Source: Lantana camara (lineage: Eukaryota; Streptophyta; Magnoliopsida; Lamiales; Verbenaceae). From it: 64,000 bases of DNA. Of this stretch, positions 1 through 12,005 are shown one piece after another. Position 1 is the stretch's first letter. Each line of letters begins with the position of its first letter. The DNA lies in assembly GCA_037501455.1 (NCBI GenBank), contig CM074862.1:54033501-54097500 (forward strand), written 5' to 3'. Under the pieces are notes generated by a model, which had not been told where the DNA came from, did no database searches, and worked only from the letters and a program-made list of their open reading frames with translations. The position numbers were made by a program, and so were the translations under genes.

Positions 1-1313
1 CAAACCGTACGGTACAGTGCAACCAAGCAAAACTCACCCCCGTGTCACGCAAAAGAAGAAAGGCGTGACACGCCCGTGATACGCACGCAGCAGAGAAAAA
101 AAAACTCGCAGAACAGGGCATAACCAAGATACAACCTCTCAACACATTCAATCAACAAAAGACAACCAAGATGCAATGAAACCACTTAAAAAAAACTCCC
201 AATCATGCTCTCAAATCCTTGAAACGTGAGATGTAGTGTGTGGTGACCAAATCATACCAAAACTCCAGAAAAACTCATTAATGGTGGCTCATAAATACCT
301 CAACTAACAACTCATACATCACCATAAATGTAAAGAGGAGATCAAAGCAATCATTTTCATGCTTGGAATCATTCAAAAGGTTCAAGGATAGAAAGAGATC
401 AACTAAAATGATCAAAACCTAACTATGTACACATCTTGGCCAAAACTCATGAAACCATGCTCAAATTTAGGGATGAATGAATGAAAATGACTCATATTGA
501 ATATACATAACATACCCAAGCTTACCTTGTGGATTAATGGAGGTTTGGGAGGAGATTTGAGCTTGAATCTCAAGGTTTGGCTTGAGTGACGGGATTTCTA
601 GAGTGCAGAGGATGTTTGGCCAAATAACTCTAAGTGAGAAGGGTTATCTAGGTTTGGGGGGTTAAGGGCTGAATAAAGGGTTGAGTTAGGGTTCCATAGG
701 GTCTAACCATGGTTAATTTGGTCAACAAAAGAATAAGTTATGGTCATTTTAGTGCAGCAAGGTCAGTTTAGGCATCCGTTGTGTGTTTCGGTAGAAATTC
801 GGGAGTTCAAATGGCTTTGGAAAAAAAAAATATAAGGCTAAGCTCATCAAACTCGAATCTTCGATACGAGTTCAACGAAGTTGACGAAACTCGAATCCGA
901 GTTTCGTAGCTCAAGTTATCAAATAAGGAACCAATGGTGCGCTAATTGCTCGTTTGCCCCCCGCTTTGGATTCCGAAACAAAATAAATTCAAAAAACTCA
1001 ATCAAACAAACCCGAAAACATAAAACGAGCATATAACCATATTCATAATACATACAAGTCCATCATCTTAAATTCGTACGAAATTCCGAAATCATTTCAC
1101 GTAGAAACGACAACCAAATAATTCGTTCAAGCCCAAATAGTTCAAAGAAAGTTCATATAAATTCAAATTCAAATATTTCAAATAATTAAATATTTCTCTA
1201 ATTAATATAATATAAGATAAGAAAATGGAATAACGTAATTAAAATAAATTAAACGCGTACGTAATTATCACATAATTCATACGTGAACGATTTGGAAAAA
1301 TCGGGGCGTCACA
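1..1313 (-). mobile_element. LTR fragment, gypsy family D (outer end)
   Basis: On the minus strand this starts TGTGACGCCCCG at 1313 and runs off the left edge, so only the U3-side 1.3 kb is present. It is related in inverted orientation to the LTR starting at 60578. Shared stretches include the blocks around 440-600 and 61660-61790, and the GAACTCG/GAATCCGAG block at 830-910 versus 61320-61390. A splice-donor-like CACAAG/GTAAG lies at 525/526 (minus) and GTGACAC-type inverted repeats lie at about 40-95. No coding frame is supported. Confidence 0.8.
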
Positions 1314-1515
1314 CCCTGTCTCTCAACAAGCAACGAGAGAACCCCGTCTCTCATCCTAAGTTCGAAGGAATCCCACATCCATCAAACATCTAAGTTTGAA
1401 AGAGTTAACATCTCACAAACTACTAAATTCGGGAGGATGTAACATTCCCAAATGACTAAAACCGAGGGGACCCAACATCCCCCGAACACAAAAGTGGGGG
1501 AACCCTACAACACCC
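1314..1515 (-). repeat. Stem-loop array next to the family D LTR
   Basis: Several imperfect hairpins of about 20-27 nt follow each other. Clear ones on the plus strand are GAGAGA/TCTCTC (1335-1352), a 9-of-10 bp stem near 1394-1419, an 8-bp stem with one wobble near 1428-1452, and a GGGG/CCCC stem near 1463-1484. Read on the minus strand, the loops are close to TGTTGGAT or CGGGGT, matching the arrays in A1, A2 and the LARD. No clear polypurine tract separates this array from the LTR, so part of the internal region may be deleted. Confidence 0.7.
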
Positions 1516-2870
1516 GAGCACAAAAGCACACACACAACTACTCGGAACCAAAACATGCAAAGCACAAACAAGACACACGACAAGGGACCGCGGTACGGTT
1601 GAATCGTTCTCCATCGGTGAGGTAAAGGCTTTGTCGCATCAAAGGCGTCCCTTATAGCTCACCGTAACAAAGTGCACAAAATCGAGCATGTACAACATCC
1701 AAGGTTACAAAAGTCACAAGAATTAGCTCATACTTGCATCATACAAGTTCACCAAAGTATCCAAGATCATGCTATTCGGTTACTAACTTCGTACCTAATA
1801 GTAGCATGCATAGAAAGGTCATTTTATTCAATTTCCAAGCTCAAGTCTTGTATTAACATGCATAGGTAAAGTTAATTTGAGCATTTAACGTACATGAAGT
1901 TGTAAGTATCTAAACATACCAATTACAAGTCGTACTTTAAAGATTGATTCAAGTAGTACTAATCAAGATGTCGTAATCTTAATCATGTACAAGTCTATGC
2001 AGCTTAAGTATACGTACGTCATGCTCAATAAATATAAGGCATACATTTATTCGCATAAGGTCATACTTCCAAGGTAAACAACATATTCTCGATTCCTTAT
2101 ATCACACTCTAATGATCAATTCAAGTCTCATATTCGAAATCGTAGATGAGTGTATACATAGTCATCCAATATTATCATGCTCAAATGAACAACATAATTT
2201 AATCACATAAAGTCATGTTTTTAAGGTAAGCGGTAAATTCTCAATTCACTTAATCATGCCTTACGAATTCATAACATGCATCGGAGCATAAACTCAAGTT
2301 TTTACACACATTCAAGGTTTAGAGATATTACAATTAGATCCCCCCTAGGCGATTCACATAAGTTTGGAATTAATACAAAACATCCTTTAAGGTTCCTAGC
2401 AACTTGACATAAACCATCCATTTGTTAACTAATTAAGCATGATTCTTCAATTACATGAAAGTTCCCCATAAATAAAAAAAATTTCGACATAATTTCAACA
2501 ATAATCATGCATCCCGAAAACAAGTAAACAACATGGTCTCACAAGTACTTATTCATGCTTTACATCCGTTCAACATAGCTCATAAATCTCAAGGTTGCAT
2601 TAATGCAAGGGTTACTAGAGTTATCATATGGTAGCACAACTGATCAAGGAAAGCATTTATGCAATTTGCACAAGTAGGAGACAAGCTAACTACAAACGTA
2701 ACATTTAATGTCAATCATTACCGACATAGCATAAGAGAGGCTACAAAATAATTCAAGTTTAGGTAGAGTGCATGTATCAACTATAAAGTACACCACCCGA
2801 TAAAGAACAATCAATTTCTAACTTACCGTATTCACATTGGCACTTAAAGCAATTAGCAACGCAAGTCACA
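1516..2870 (-). mobile_element. Non-coding internal region of a gypsy-type element
   Basis: AT-rich DNA without a credible reading frame; the longest frames are 60-65 codons with no recognisable motif. Composition and phrases such as repeated TCATGC and CATAAG resemble the leader of element A1 (18079-19042). It probably belongs to the element whose LTR is at 1-1313. No primer binding site is seen near 2870, so the next LTR is unlikely to be its partner. Confidence 0.5.
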
Positions 2871-5812
2871 TGTCTGACGCCCGGAGCGGTGGGCCACCAC
2901 ATCCCCCGCACTTAAACCCGAATCCACATATGAAATGGGTTTCCATACATGAACCCAAGTCTAAGCGAACGGTGACCTACATCCACACACTAGGCTAAGC
3001 GGGGCTAAACCACACCAGAGTACGCGAACACCCAACAAATACACGGAAGCCAAAAACAGGATCCAAAAGAGTTCGACAACTAAGCATAACCATACATATC
3101 ATATAAATGGCTTCACAGCCCAAAATAGATAAGAATTCATGTGCCAAGGTTATAATTCATACAAGAAGCTAAAAAAAATAAAAGAGATGCAATGCTACTC
3201 GACCTAAACGGTTAAGAACGACTCGACTCGACTCGACGCACTTCCCCGCCTAGCTCGGCACACCTGAAAGGGAAAGGAGAGGGTCAGTCTCACAACTCGA
3301 CTGAGTGAGGGGCTTAACACACCCACACCTTAAATACGTATAGAGCAAAGCACAAATCAAACGTGATAGTCATGAATCGAGGCCAGAGTTTTGCACACCA
3401 AAACCATTTCCCGAAATTAATATATATAGTAAGAAAAGCATCTATCCCGATTCATAATCCATCAGTCAAGACATAACTAAAAGCCCGGCGAGAACGGACT
3501 ATCCCTTACTCCTCTAAGCATAAATATCAAATCACAAATCCACCCTTACATCCATGGTGTGTCGGGAATCAAACCCTAGCACCTACATTACCAAAAACAT
3601 ATGGGGTAGCTAACCCACGTTATGCCTTCTCCGGTTATCCATCGAAGGCTCAAGATACCACGCCTTCCCAACCTCCCAAGGTCGCACGTGAATATCTCAA
3701 ATGAGAACGTGCACAGGGGTAAACCCGGCGACGCCGTGGTCGCCCCGGGCCGTCCTTACCCACGTCTCTAGGGCCTACAAACCAAATCAAACCAAAATCC
3801 CATCTTTCAGGGCACACTCGCTCAGCAGAACAAAATATACCAAAAGTGATTCAAAACTCAAGCTTATATATACTCGTACATATATCGTTTCAAAAAGATC
3901 AAAGTTATTCCACAAGATCATAAACATAATTAAAGCACTCATATCTAGATATATGTACCATATCCGCATTCAAGGGAAAAATTCATCATATTATAGGCCG
4001 TAGGGTATTTTAACTAATAATTCCTAACCTCACCTTGCAAAAAAGACAAAAGGTAGGATCGAACGGCAACCAACCACCTAAGCTTCGGGCTCTTGCGCAA
4101 CCGGAAGAGGCTCTGAAACACAAAAGAAAGCAAGACCCGAGACTTAGACTCAATTATGAACCAAATAGACGCTCGGCAATGCCTATAGATGCAAAGAATG
4201 CAATTGAAATGAATGTGTATGTCCATTAATTCCTACCAATTCATACTCATAAAATTCATATCAAATAAGATCATAAATTCAAAACAATGTACATCATGCA
4301 TAACATAATGAGCTAACAAGGCATACGAATTGTAAACGAAGAAAGAGAATACAACGAAAAACAACGAAGCGATAACACGAGCAATTGCCGCCACCAAATT
4401 TTCAAATGACACGGCTGTGTTGGGTTTTAGTACAAAATGGACACGGCCGTGTCCGGTTAAAATAAATTCAGAAGTTTAATTCAAGGGGTTGACACGGCCG
4501 TGTTACGTTTCAGTTCAAAATGGACACGGCCGTGTCCGGTGTTATAAAAATAAATTACCCAAAGTCGAGAGGCTGACACGGCCGTGTCCAAAACATGCAC
4601 AAACCTGACACGGCCGTGTTGGCCCTTCGTCTTCGAAAAAAAATAACAGCAGCAACAGTGTTTCTGCGGGAAAAAACAGGGGAGGGAGCAGGGCAAGCAC
4701 GCAGCAACAACAACCAACCATCCCAAGCCTCAAAACTTATGCAAACCATGACAAATAACTTCATATTCATCCTACAATCTCCCAACTATCACAAAAGCTC
4801 AAGAATCATTATATATCACAAGAATTCTTATGCAAGAATTTGAATTTCATCAATGGCAACTTCGACCATGCTCAACCATATTCACAAGCAAGACCATATT
4901 ATCATTTTAGGAGCATAAGAGATCACATATATCTATTCAAATCAAAGCTTAAGTCCAAGAAACACAAGAGATCAACAAACCCTTATAACTCATGTTATGC
5001 TCCATAACTTTATCAAACCTAGCTCCAAGCATGGAATTAATAGCTCAAAATGACCATATATTCATGTACATATCAAATACTAACTTACCCCTTGAAGTTG
5101 TTGGAAGAAAATGGAGATTAGAGCTCAAAATCTCCCAAGGGTGAATAGTGACGGGTTCAAGGGTTTAAGCTCCAAAGTTGCTGCACTTTTTCTCCTTTTT
5201 CCTTGCTTGTATCGATAATGAGAGGGAGAGAGATAGATATGCTGAGTTTTGGTGGAGTGTGGGGCCAATCTTGAAGGTAATATATCAAGAATTGAGGGAC
5301 TAATAAGCAAATAGATGAAAGGTAGTCATATAAGAGAGAAGTAAGTTTCCGGTCGAATTTCGGAATACCAAATGAGCTTAAAAGATTATGAGGCTTAGCC
5401 CATCGAACCCGAATCGTCAAAACGAGTTCAATGGTGGTGACGGAATTCGAATCCGAATTCCCGAGCTAAAAAATACACACATTGGAACCCAAGATACGCT
5501 AAAAGCGTTTTAACCTTCTTTAGGTTCCAAACGAACAATCAAATTCAAAAGCTCAACAAACAAATTCGAAAATATATAACGAGCGTAATCAAAGTTCATA
5601 AAACATAATTCTCCAACATATTCAAACAACAAGAAATTTCGAAGTCAAATTAAGCACCAACGAATCAAATCTTAACAAATAGCATTCAAAATCGTATAGA
5701 ATTCATAAGAAATATTTAAAATAAGAATTAAAAGAATAAAGAATATGAATTTAAATAATATAAATCGCGCACATACGTCATACCTGTACAGTCTGAAAGT
5801 CGGGATGTCACA
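2871..5812 (-). mobile_element. LTR of gypsy family E, probable solo LTR
   Basis: The plus strand begins TGTCTGACGCCCGG, homologous in layout to the LARD LTR start (both continue to CCACATCCCCCGCACT). It ends GTCGGGATGTCACA at 5812, giving a 2.94-kb minus-oriented LTR. It carries a GC-rich hairpin (GGCGAC/GTCGCC, 3727-3744), a splice-donor-like GTAAG (minus, boundary 5088/5089) and the palindrome cluster at 4408-4620. Flanks TCACA and ACATA match at only three of five positions, so the target duplication is not convincing. Neither side shows a PBS or PPT, which favours a solo LTR. Confidence 0.7.
4408..4620. repeat. Six copies of palindrome GACACGGCCGTGTC in tandem pairs
   Basis: Near-perfect copies lie at 4408, 4440, 4491, 4523, 4575 and 4607 (14 bp each; the first is a variant). 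Spacing alternates 32 and 51-52 bp, so the pair is repeated every 83-84 bp, three times. The intervening sequence is less conserved than the palindromes. Confidence 0.9.
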
Positions 5813-6042
5813 ACATACATATCAAATAATCATATTCTAGCAAATAACCTCACAAGTGTAGCAATCGGGTAACAATAATATCCAAATCAAAATGCCGTGA
5901 ATGCAGTCCGTACCTTTCTCCGTAGTAATGAAATCATGTTCATCATCCTCTTGCCCGCCATTCAACGCATAGGCACGTGCATGTGCCACGGGCCTTATCT
6001 CATCACCCGGTCCCTTAGTCTTAGGTTCGGTACAATTCCTTG
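5813..6042 (-). mobile_element. Internal region of element F, downstream of gag
   Basis: Sequence between the family E LTR and the decayed gag of element F. No protease or polymerase motif is visible. The rest of F's polymerase region is missing from the window. Confidence 0.45.
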
Positions 6043-7225
6043 CTATTTGTCTGGTGCTCCCACAATTGAAATATTTACCAAGCTTCTTCCAACAATTTCC
6101 CTCATGATGAGTGATGCTACCACAATGATCACAAGGTTTACGCCCTTGGCAGTTGATAGGATCTCCTTTCCTCTCCCTTTCTTAACCATCACGTGACCCT
6201 TTTTCCGTGGTGGAGGTTGAGAGAAAGAACTACGGACAACTCTCTTAAGACCCGATCTGAAACAAGGATTAGCAACATTCTTCTTAGTTCCAAGTCTTTG
6301 TTCCTCCGCTTCCGCTTCCATAGCTAGCCCGGTAGCGGTGGCCCAATCGTTGGTTTCTTCCTGAGTTAAGGTCTTTGCTAACTTCCTACGAAGCCCTTCC
6401 AAATTCTGTCGGTCCATCCTCTTATTACAATCCCTTACCCAAAGTGCTGAATTTCCACAAGTAAAGCATCTTCCAAGCTTTCCCCAACATTCGTCTCCCT
6501 TATGGCTAATGTCACTATGATGTTCATACGAACCTCTAGTTCCCGATTTATCACAATTCTTTACCCAGTGTTTGGTGCTACCGCACTTGAAACAGTTGCC
6601 TTGTTTCCACCAACAATCTTCCCCAAAGTGTGTAGCACGACAACAATGCTCACACGGGTCATGACCCGTAGTAGCTTGAGGGGCCTGTACTTGAGATGTA
6701 GAAATCTTAGCCTTACCCTTCTCATCCATATGGTGGCCTCTCCTCTGATCGCAATCCTTAGCTTTTCATTTTCGGTTGCCACAACATATAAAACACTTCC
6801 CGTGTCCTTTCCGGTAGTTATCCCCGAAGTGATTGGCGCTCCCATAATGCTTGTACGAGTTTCGGCCCTTAATAGCCAAAGGGGTCGCTGATCCGGATGC
6901 AAAATTTTTTAGCCTTTCTATCTCCTAACCCCTTATGTGGTACTCGAGAAGTCGAAGGTGCCATCAAGGATGGTGATCTCTCAGACCCCAATCCGGAAAC
7001 TACTCCCTTAGTTCGAAACCCTTGTCCCCTGACAGTGGGCATAGGTATCAACGCCGGAGGTGCCAATAAGGTTTGCGGTGCTTGTAGGAGTTGCAAAATC
7101 TGAATCATAATAGTGACCGATTCATTGACATTCAGAGGCGGCGTTGGTGGTGCAATTTGATTTTCTACCGGAGGGTCTTGCTCATTTTGGAGTGCCGGAG
7201 AGCGATCACTTCTACGAGCAGGCAT
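6043..7225 (-). pseudogene. gag: Decayed gypsy gag with multiple zinc knuckles (element F)
   Basis: Nucleocapsid-type Gag remnant, which would bind and package element RNA. The start codon at 7225 opens an N-terminal frame (MPARRSDRSP...) that shifts near 6870-6900, after which the knuckle region reads in the frame ending at 6043. Two intact CX2CX4HX4C knuckles are visible: C26/C29/H34/C39 and C46/C49/H54/C59, counted from the methionine at 6729. A third and fourth follow with lost ligands (Y68 and H71 replace cysteines; L96 replaces histidine). Further degenerate knuckles occur near 6740-6850 and 6060-6140 in other frames. A short capsid-like stretch (LEGLRRKLAK) lies between knuckle groups, and most of the capsid domain is missing, so the gene is rearranged as well as frameshifted. 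It lies 390 bp downstream of the PBS, the expected place for gag. Confidence 0.75.
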
Positions 7226-7615
7226 CCTACACGCAATCTTATCATGTATGCATGTCGATTAGTCATATGCTCATGTCACATATTGTCAAGTAAGCAATGC
7301 AATTTCATAATTTAGAAGCAATAGTTACAAGATATACGTATCATGAGGACGTTCATATATGAAAACAAACCAACACATAAACACGAAGTTAATTTAAGTA
7401 CAAAAAAGTAGTTACAAGTTAAGTGATATAGGCAAGTAGTTAACAAAAGGGTCAACATATTCAATCAAGATGTACATGTAATGCAAGAACAATTACGTTA
7501 ATCAACAATGTAGCATATGCAAAATGAATCAATTTAAAGCACATAAGCAAGTTGTTCCTATTGCCGTACGACCTAGACGACTCGAGACGACTCAAGAGCC
7601 CGGTTTTGAACCTTC
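7226..7615 (-). mobile_element. Leader of element F between PBS and gag
   Basis: AT-rich untranslated leader without an open frame of interest. Near 7561-7620 it shares the CGTACGRCCTAGAC...CTCAAGAGCCCGGTTTTGAACC block with the leader of A1. Confidence 0.6.
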
Positions 7616-7628
7616 GGCTCTGATACCA
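7616..7628 (-). promoter_or_regulatory. Primer binding site (initiator Met-tRNA)
   Basis: The minus strand reads TGGTATCAGAGCC, the standard plant retroelement site complementary to the 3' end of initiator tRNA-Met. It sits 12 bp from the LTR edge at 7641, which fixes the orientation of element F. Confidence 0.9.
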
Positions 7629-9134
7629 ACCAAATAGGGGTGTAACGCCCCGACAAGGCCATCCCACGCCTATTCCGCGCTACGGGCCCAGCTTGTATAT
7701 AGAATTACTATCCATATACCCGCCAAAACCGAAGCGAGTGGTGACAAACGGACATCCTAGCTAGGCGGTACTAGAGTCACAACAAGTAATAAAACAACAT
7801 AAGTTCGCGGAAGCATAAAACATAATACTCGCATATGGATTCATCAACAATCATACATGCGTTTCACAATTCTTCACAAATCAAATATCACGAGGGGATA
7901 ATCATAAATTCATCAACTAAGTGACCAACACGGTTCAACACGAAATGCTCAAGTCCGAGAATGCAAAATTATCCTAAGCGACCGACACGGTCTAAACTAG
8001 CATAATAACATAAACATGGTGAATCTAAGAATCTCAAAACATAACATAAGCCATAAAGTGAAGTACGCTACAAACGTAAACAAGTACAAGCTAGACTCAA
8101 GACAAGACTCTCAAAGGACCCCGCCTAGCTTGACTCCAAAACGTAACCTACGGACACGAATGGTAAGGGAGGTCAGCTCAAAAGGAACCGGTGAGGAGAA
8201 GTGCACATAATATAAGTGATATAAGAGGGTTTAATGCATGCTCAAAACAAAGGTGTTCATGATCCAACTTATTTTCAAAGTAAATGCAAGTTTTAGAAAA
8301 ATATGGATCATAAACCACACATAACCGGCTAGGCGAGAACGAGCACTCCATTCGATCTTCCCAAACCAAGAAATCAAACCAATACAACCTTTACACCGTT
8401 GATGTCGTGGGTGTGCACCCCCCGAGCATCCATAACGTAAAGAATTCGGTCCATGCAACCTAGCTCTCTCCAAGAAAACTTCAACCCCGAAACCTCCCCG
8501 GAGTCTTAGTAGTCTTGTCCACAGTGGGAACTTTGGATAAGGACATCCGTCAGCCCTTGCCTTCCCGGAATATCTCTCACCTCCATCCCCGAGCTCAAAT
8601 TCGATTGCCCCAAGCAAGCGTCCTTGCGAGGTACATCATAACCTCGCTACATAATTCACACATACATAATATCCAAATAAAAGTTCCAAAGGCATTTTGG
8701 GTACTTATCCCATATACGAAAACTCAAGTTCTACTTGTAAACCATTACCATAAGCGAATATCCAATATATGAGCATAGTTCACAAAACATGGCTTATTAA
8801 GCCTATATATTTATACGTTTGAAAATGGGAGTTTAAAACCAATAAATATGAAAGGCTATAGGTGTCCACAGTTTTGAAAACATTTTACATATATATAACT
8901 CCTCACTTATACCAAGAACCTCGAAGATCAAGCACGAACAAGGAAGGCTACACGTCCGGAGACTCACCACCTAACAAGACAATGTACCAACAAAGGTAAG
9001 ACTCGACTCGAAACCCAACAAGACAACGCACGGCTTTGACATGAATGCAAATATGTTAACGGTGTGCAAGGAATGTTCAACGATGGTATTGATTGGCAAT
9101 TATGATCATATTGCATCATATAAGTCATATATCA

Positions 9135-9426
9135 ATTTCCCAAGTCATATGTAATAAGTGATATATGAATCATACTTAACACATTTTAAATAAACGCATA
9201 ACTTAGTCAATTAAGATAACTTAAGCATGATTGAGGTATAAAGATCACAATATAAGGTATTCATGAGAGGTCACAACATAATTTCCCAAGTCATATGTAA
9301 TAAGTGATATATGAATCATACTTAACACATTTTAAATAAACGCATAACTTAGTCAATTAAGATAACTTAAGCATGATTGAGGTATAAAGATCACAATATA
9401 AGGTATTCATGAGAGGTCACAACATA
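9135..9426. repeat. Perfect 146-bp tandem duplication
   Basis: Units 9135-9280 and 9281-9426 are identical by eye, beginning ATTTCCCAAGTC and ending GGTCACAACATA. It lies inside the F LTR and is not seen in the other A-type LTRs, so it arose recently in this copy. Confidence 0.95.
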
Positions 9427-9527
9427 TAACGAGGTCACAATACATTAGAGATATAATATAAATAAGTAAGGAACAAACGAGAGGCAATACAAGTGAAACG
9501 AATCAAGAAAACAAGGCTGGGGATAAT

Positions 9528-9645
9528 GCACCCCCACGGATTTTCCTTCATAAAAAACCCACCCTCGCGGATTTGGTCCAGAAGCTACTGCCTTAAATCC
9601 ACCCCCATGGATTTTTACACAGCAAAAATCCACCCTAGTGGATTC
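9528..9645. repeat. ATCCACC-type palindrome cluster in the F LTR
   Basis: Four inverted repeats of the form AATCCA-CCCCCA-TGGATT lie in tandem; the first two are decayed (CCCCCACGGATT, ACCCACCCTCGCGGATT). The same cluster occurs in each A LTR. Confidence 0.85.
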
Positions 9646-11084
9646 TGCCCAGAACTTAAAAAAAAACATGACAGCGACTTCAGACTAGACGTGAATGAGT
9701 TTAAAACACCCCAAAACATGGAATTAAGCTTCCAAAACCACAAATAAGCATCATAAATCATCAAGTTACATAATAAAGCACTTAGGAACATATAAACATC
9801 AAGAAAGCTAGCAATTCATACAAGAACTTCATCTTCTACAAGTTTCATGAAAGCTTTAAGCATAACAAAGGTGAAATCAACAATCATGCAAGAAACTCAA
9901 AGGAATTAATCACATTCTTCATGGAATTTCTCAAGGAACAAGAATCGATCATCAAATCAAGTTAAATCACACAAGAACATAAACATGCAAGAATTCTCAA
10001 GAAAGCTTCAAAGGTCATCAATGGTGGATTCTTTAAATAAGCATGAAACTCTAGGAAACCTATCCTATTCTTCATAAAAGAACATAAGGAACATGAATCC
10101 ATTATCAAATCAAGTTAAAACAAGCTAGGGAATGAACATGCATAAGTTCTTATGAAAAGCTTCAAAGTGCTTTAATGATGAAATCTTCAAATGAACATGA
10201 AAACATGAAATTCTTATAACAAATCGTTCCTAGCATCAAGATAAACATATTTCCATCATAAAATTCGGATCTAATCCATCTAACATGAACCCTAGATTTA
10301 TATTCAAGCTTAAAAGCTTCAAGAACACAAACCCATGAAAAGAGCACATAAGCTTACCTTGAGAGCTGAAAATCGAAGAAGAAATCTTGTTCTTTAGTCT
10401 TGAATCTCCAGCTTTAACCTTCACTCTTGGCTCTTGAAGATGGCTTAAAGGTGGCTTGAAGTTCTTGAGAGAATATGAATAGACTTTGAAAAAGTGTTGG
10501 GAGAGAATGAATATGATTCTTGGAAAATAACGTAACTTATGTTTGGTGTTTAGGATCTGATTTGGGTCAGCTGAATAGGATCATGGAGCTGGTCATACGG
10601 GTCGGATTTAAGTGAAATTGGATCTTAAATTGGGTCAGAATTGAAATTGGGTCGCAGGTCAACATTTAGGCTTAAAAGGGTTTACTTTTCGTAGAATGGC
10701 CATAACTTCTTCGTCCGAACTCCGAATTGAGCGATTCAAGAACCCACGAACTCGTAATCGAATTATCTACTCAATTTCATTAAGTTCTAACTAGTTCCAG
10801 GCTTGGAAAATAAATTTACGATATAGTCCCTAAATTATGCTTTAATGTCCATATAAACACATTGTTTCGTCAAACTATAAAACATGCTATCAACGCTCAA
10901 TAATAGCAATACAAGCATATAATTAATATGTCATAAAACCACATATATCGCACACTTAATATATTTCACTTATGCACAAATCCATTATCAAATTAAGGCA
11001 TAATTCCACATAAATCATGCAAGGAAAGGTAAATCGTGCACTCTCGTACCAAACTTTACCTTGACCGAGAAACGGGGCGTCAAA

Positions 11085-11336
11085 AATACTATGTGTATTT
11101 CCCTAATAAATACGTATGTATTTCTGTATAAATACCGTATGTATTCTAGTATAAATACCGCATGTATTCTTGTATAAATACTGTATGTACCTTGTATAAA
11201 TACTGTATAAATACGGTAGGTATCCCCGTATAAATGTCGTAAACATACAGTATAAATACTGTGTACATATTATATAAATACACGTATACATACAGTATAA
11301 GTACAGTGTACATACAGTATATATACCGTATACTTG
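11085..11336. repeat. TATAAATAC-type microrepeat tract
   Basis: About a dozen imperfect units around GTATAAATAC, with variants GTATGTATT and CATACAGTATA, of roughly 18-22 bp each. It begins right at the outer edge of the F LTR. No coding potential. Confidence 0.8.
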
Positions 11337-11425
11337 AATAGTGACCCTTGACCTTTGACTTTGACCCTTGACCCGTGACCTTTGACTTTGACTTTGACAT
11401 TGACCAAGAATTTTGACTTTTAACC
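11337..11425 (+). repeat. TTGAC (W-box-like) cluster
   Basis: At least eight TTGAC cores, most as TTGACC or TTGACT, occur within about 70 bp in one orientation. TTGACC/T is the WRKY-binding W-box. The cluster may equally be a simple-sequence expansion. Confidence 0.6.
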
Positions 11426-12005
11426 TAATTGATCATTTCAAAGAGACGAATTCAACGGTCAAAGCCTTTTTCGAAAATTCTCAAAAAACAAGGGATCAAA
11501 GTAGGTTTCAAAGTTCACATTAGGGTTGTTCTAAGACCCTAAGAACATACCCCTAAGCTTTTGACACGAGCTTTCTCATGAGACTAATCGTTTGCTCGAA
11601 TTCTTTCCTCGGGAGAGATTATTCCTTGTTTAAGTGTGCCGCATTCTTTTCAATCTTATACTTCAATATTTGACTATCCGCACTCAATCATGCATCATTA
11701 ATCATGTGTGGAACTTAGATCCTTAAGCTCATGGTAGTCTGTCACTTACAGTAGATAATACCGAGTTCTGGGATCCGTAGGGTACTGTGTGAACCCTGTC
11801 TTCTACCAACAATCAACTTATCTAAATAAATAGGTGAGGTTTAAACTATTTCAACTGGAACCATGAATATTCTTATGTATTCAAATGATTTCAAAATCAA
11901 CTCATCCGAGTTCAAAGATTCTTATCTTTCAAGTTAAACGTTTTCCCGTTTTGGGACAATGCTTCAAGTTAAAGACAATGATCTCTGATATACGTTATGT
12001 TCACC
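11426..12005. other. Unassigned DNA between two LTRs
   Basis: About 580 bp with no LTR similarity that I can see, no supported gene and no RNA gene. It could be host DNA into which the elements inserted, or an older unrecognised repeat. Confidence 0.4.

Larger units (their letters stand above)
7641..11084 (-). mobile_element. 5' LTR of element F (family A relative)
   Basis: The plus strand begins TGTAACGCCCCG and ends at GAAACGGGGCGTCA near 11084, where the expected CACA has decayed. Length is about 3.44 kb, including a 146-bp tandem duplication. It aligns in blocks with the family A LTR: the GTCAGCTCAAAAGGAACCGG block near 8173, the CCGTC-GCCCTTGCC block at 8547, GACAACGCACGGC near 9020, the palindrome cluster at 9528-9645, and a splice-donor-like CAAG/GTAAGC (boundary 10357/10358, minus). 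It is clearly diverged from the A copies at 12006 onward. Confidence 0.85.

Noticed and set aside
1314..5812. Reading 1-1313 and 2871-5812 as the two LTRs of one element
   Set aside because: The sequences are too different over the shared portion and there is no PBS next to 2870.
2866..5817. Target duplication for the family E LTR
   Set aside because: Flanks TCACA and ACATA match at only three of five positions.
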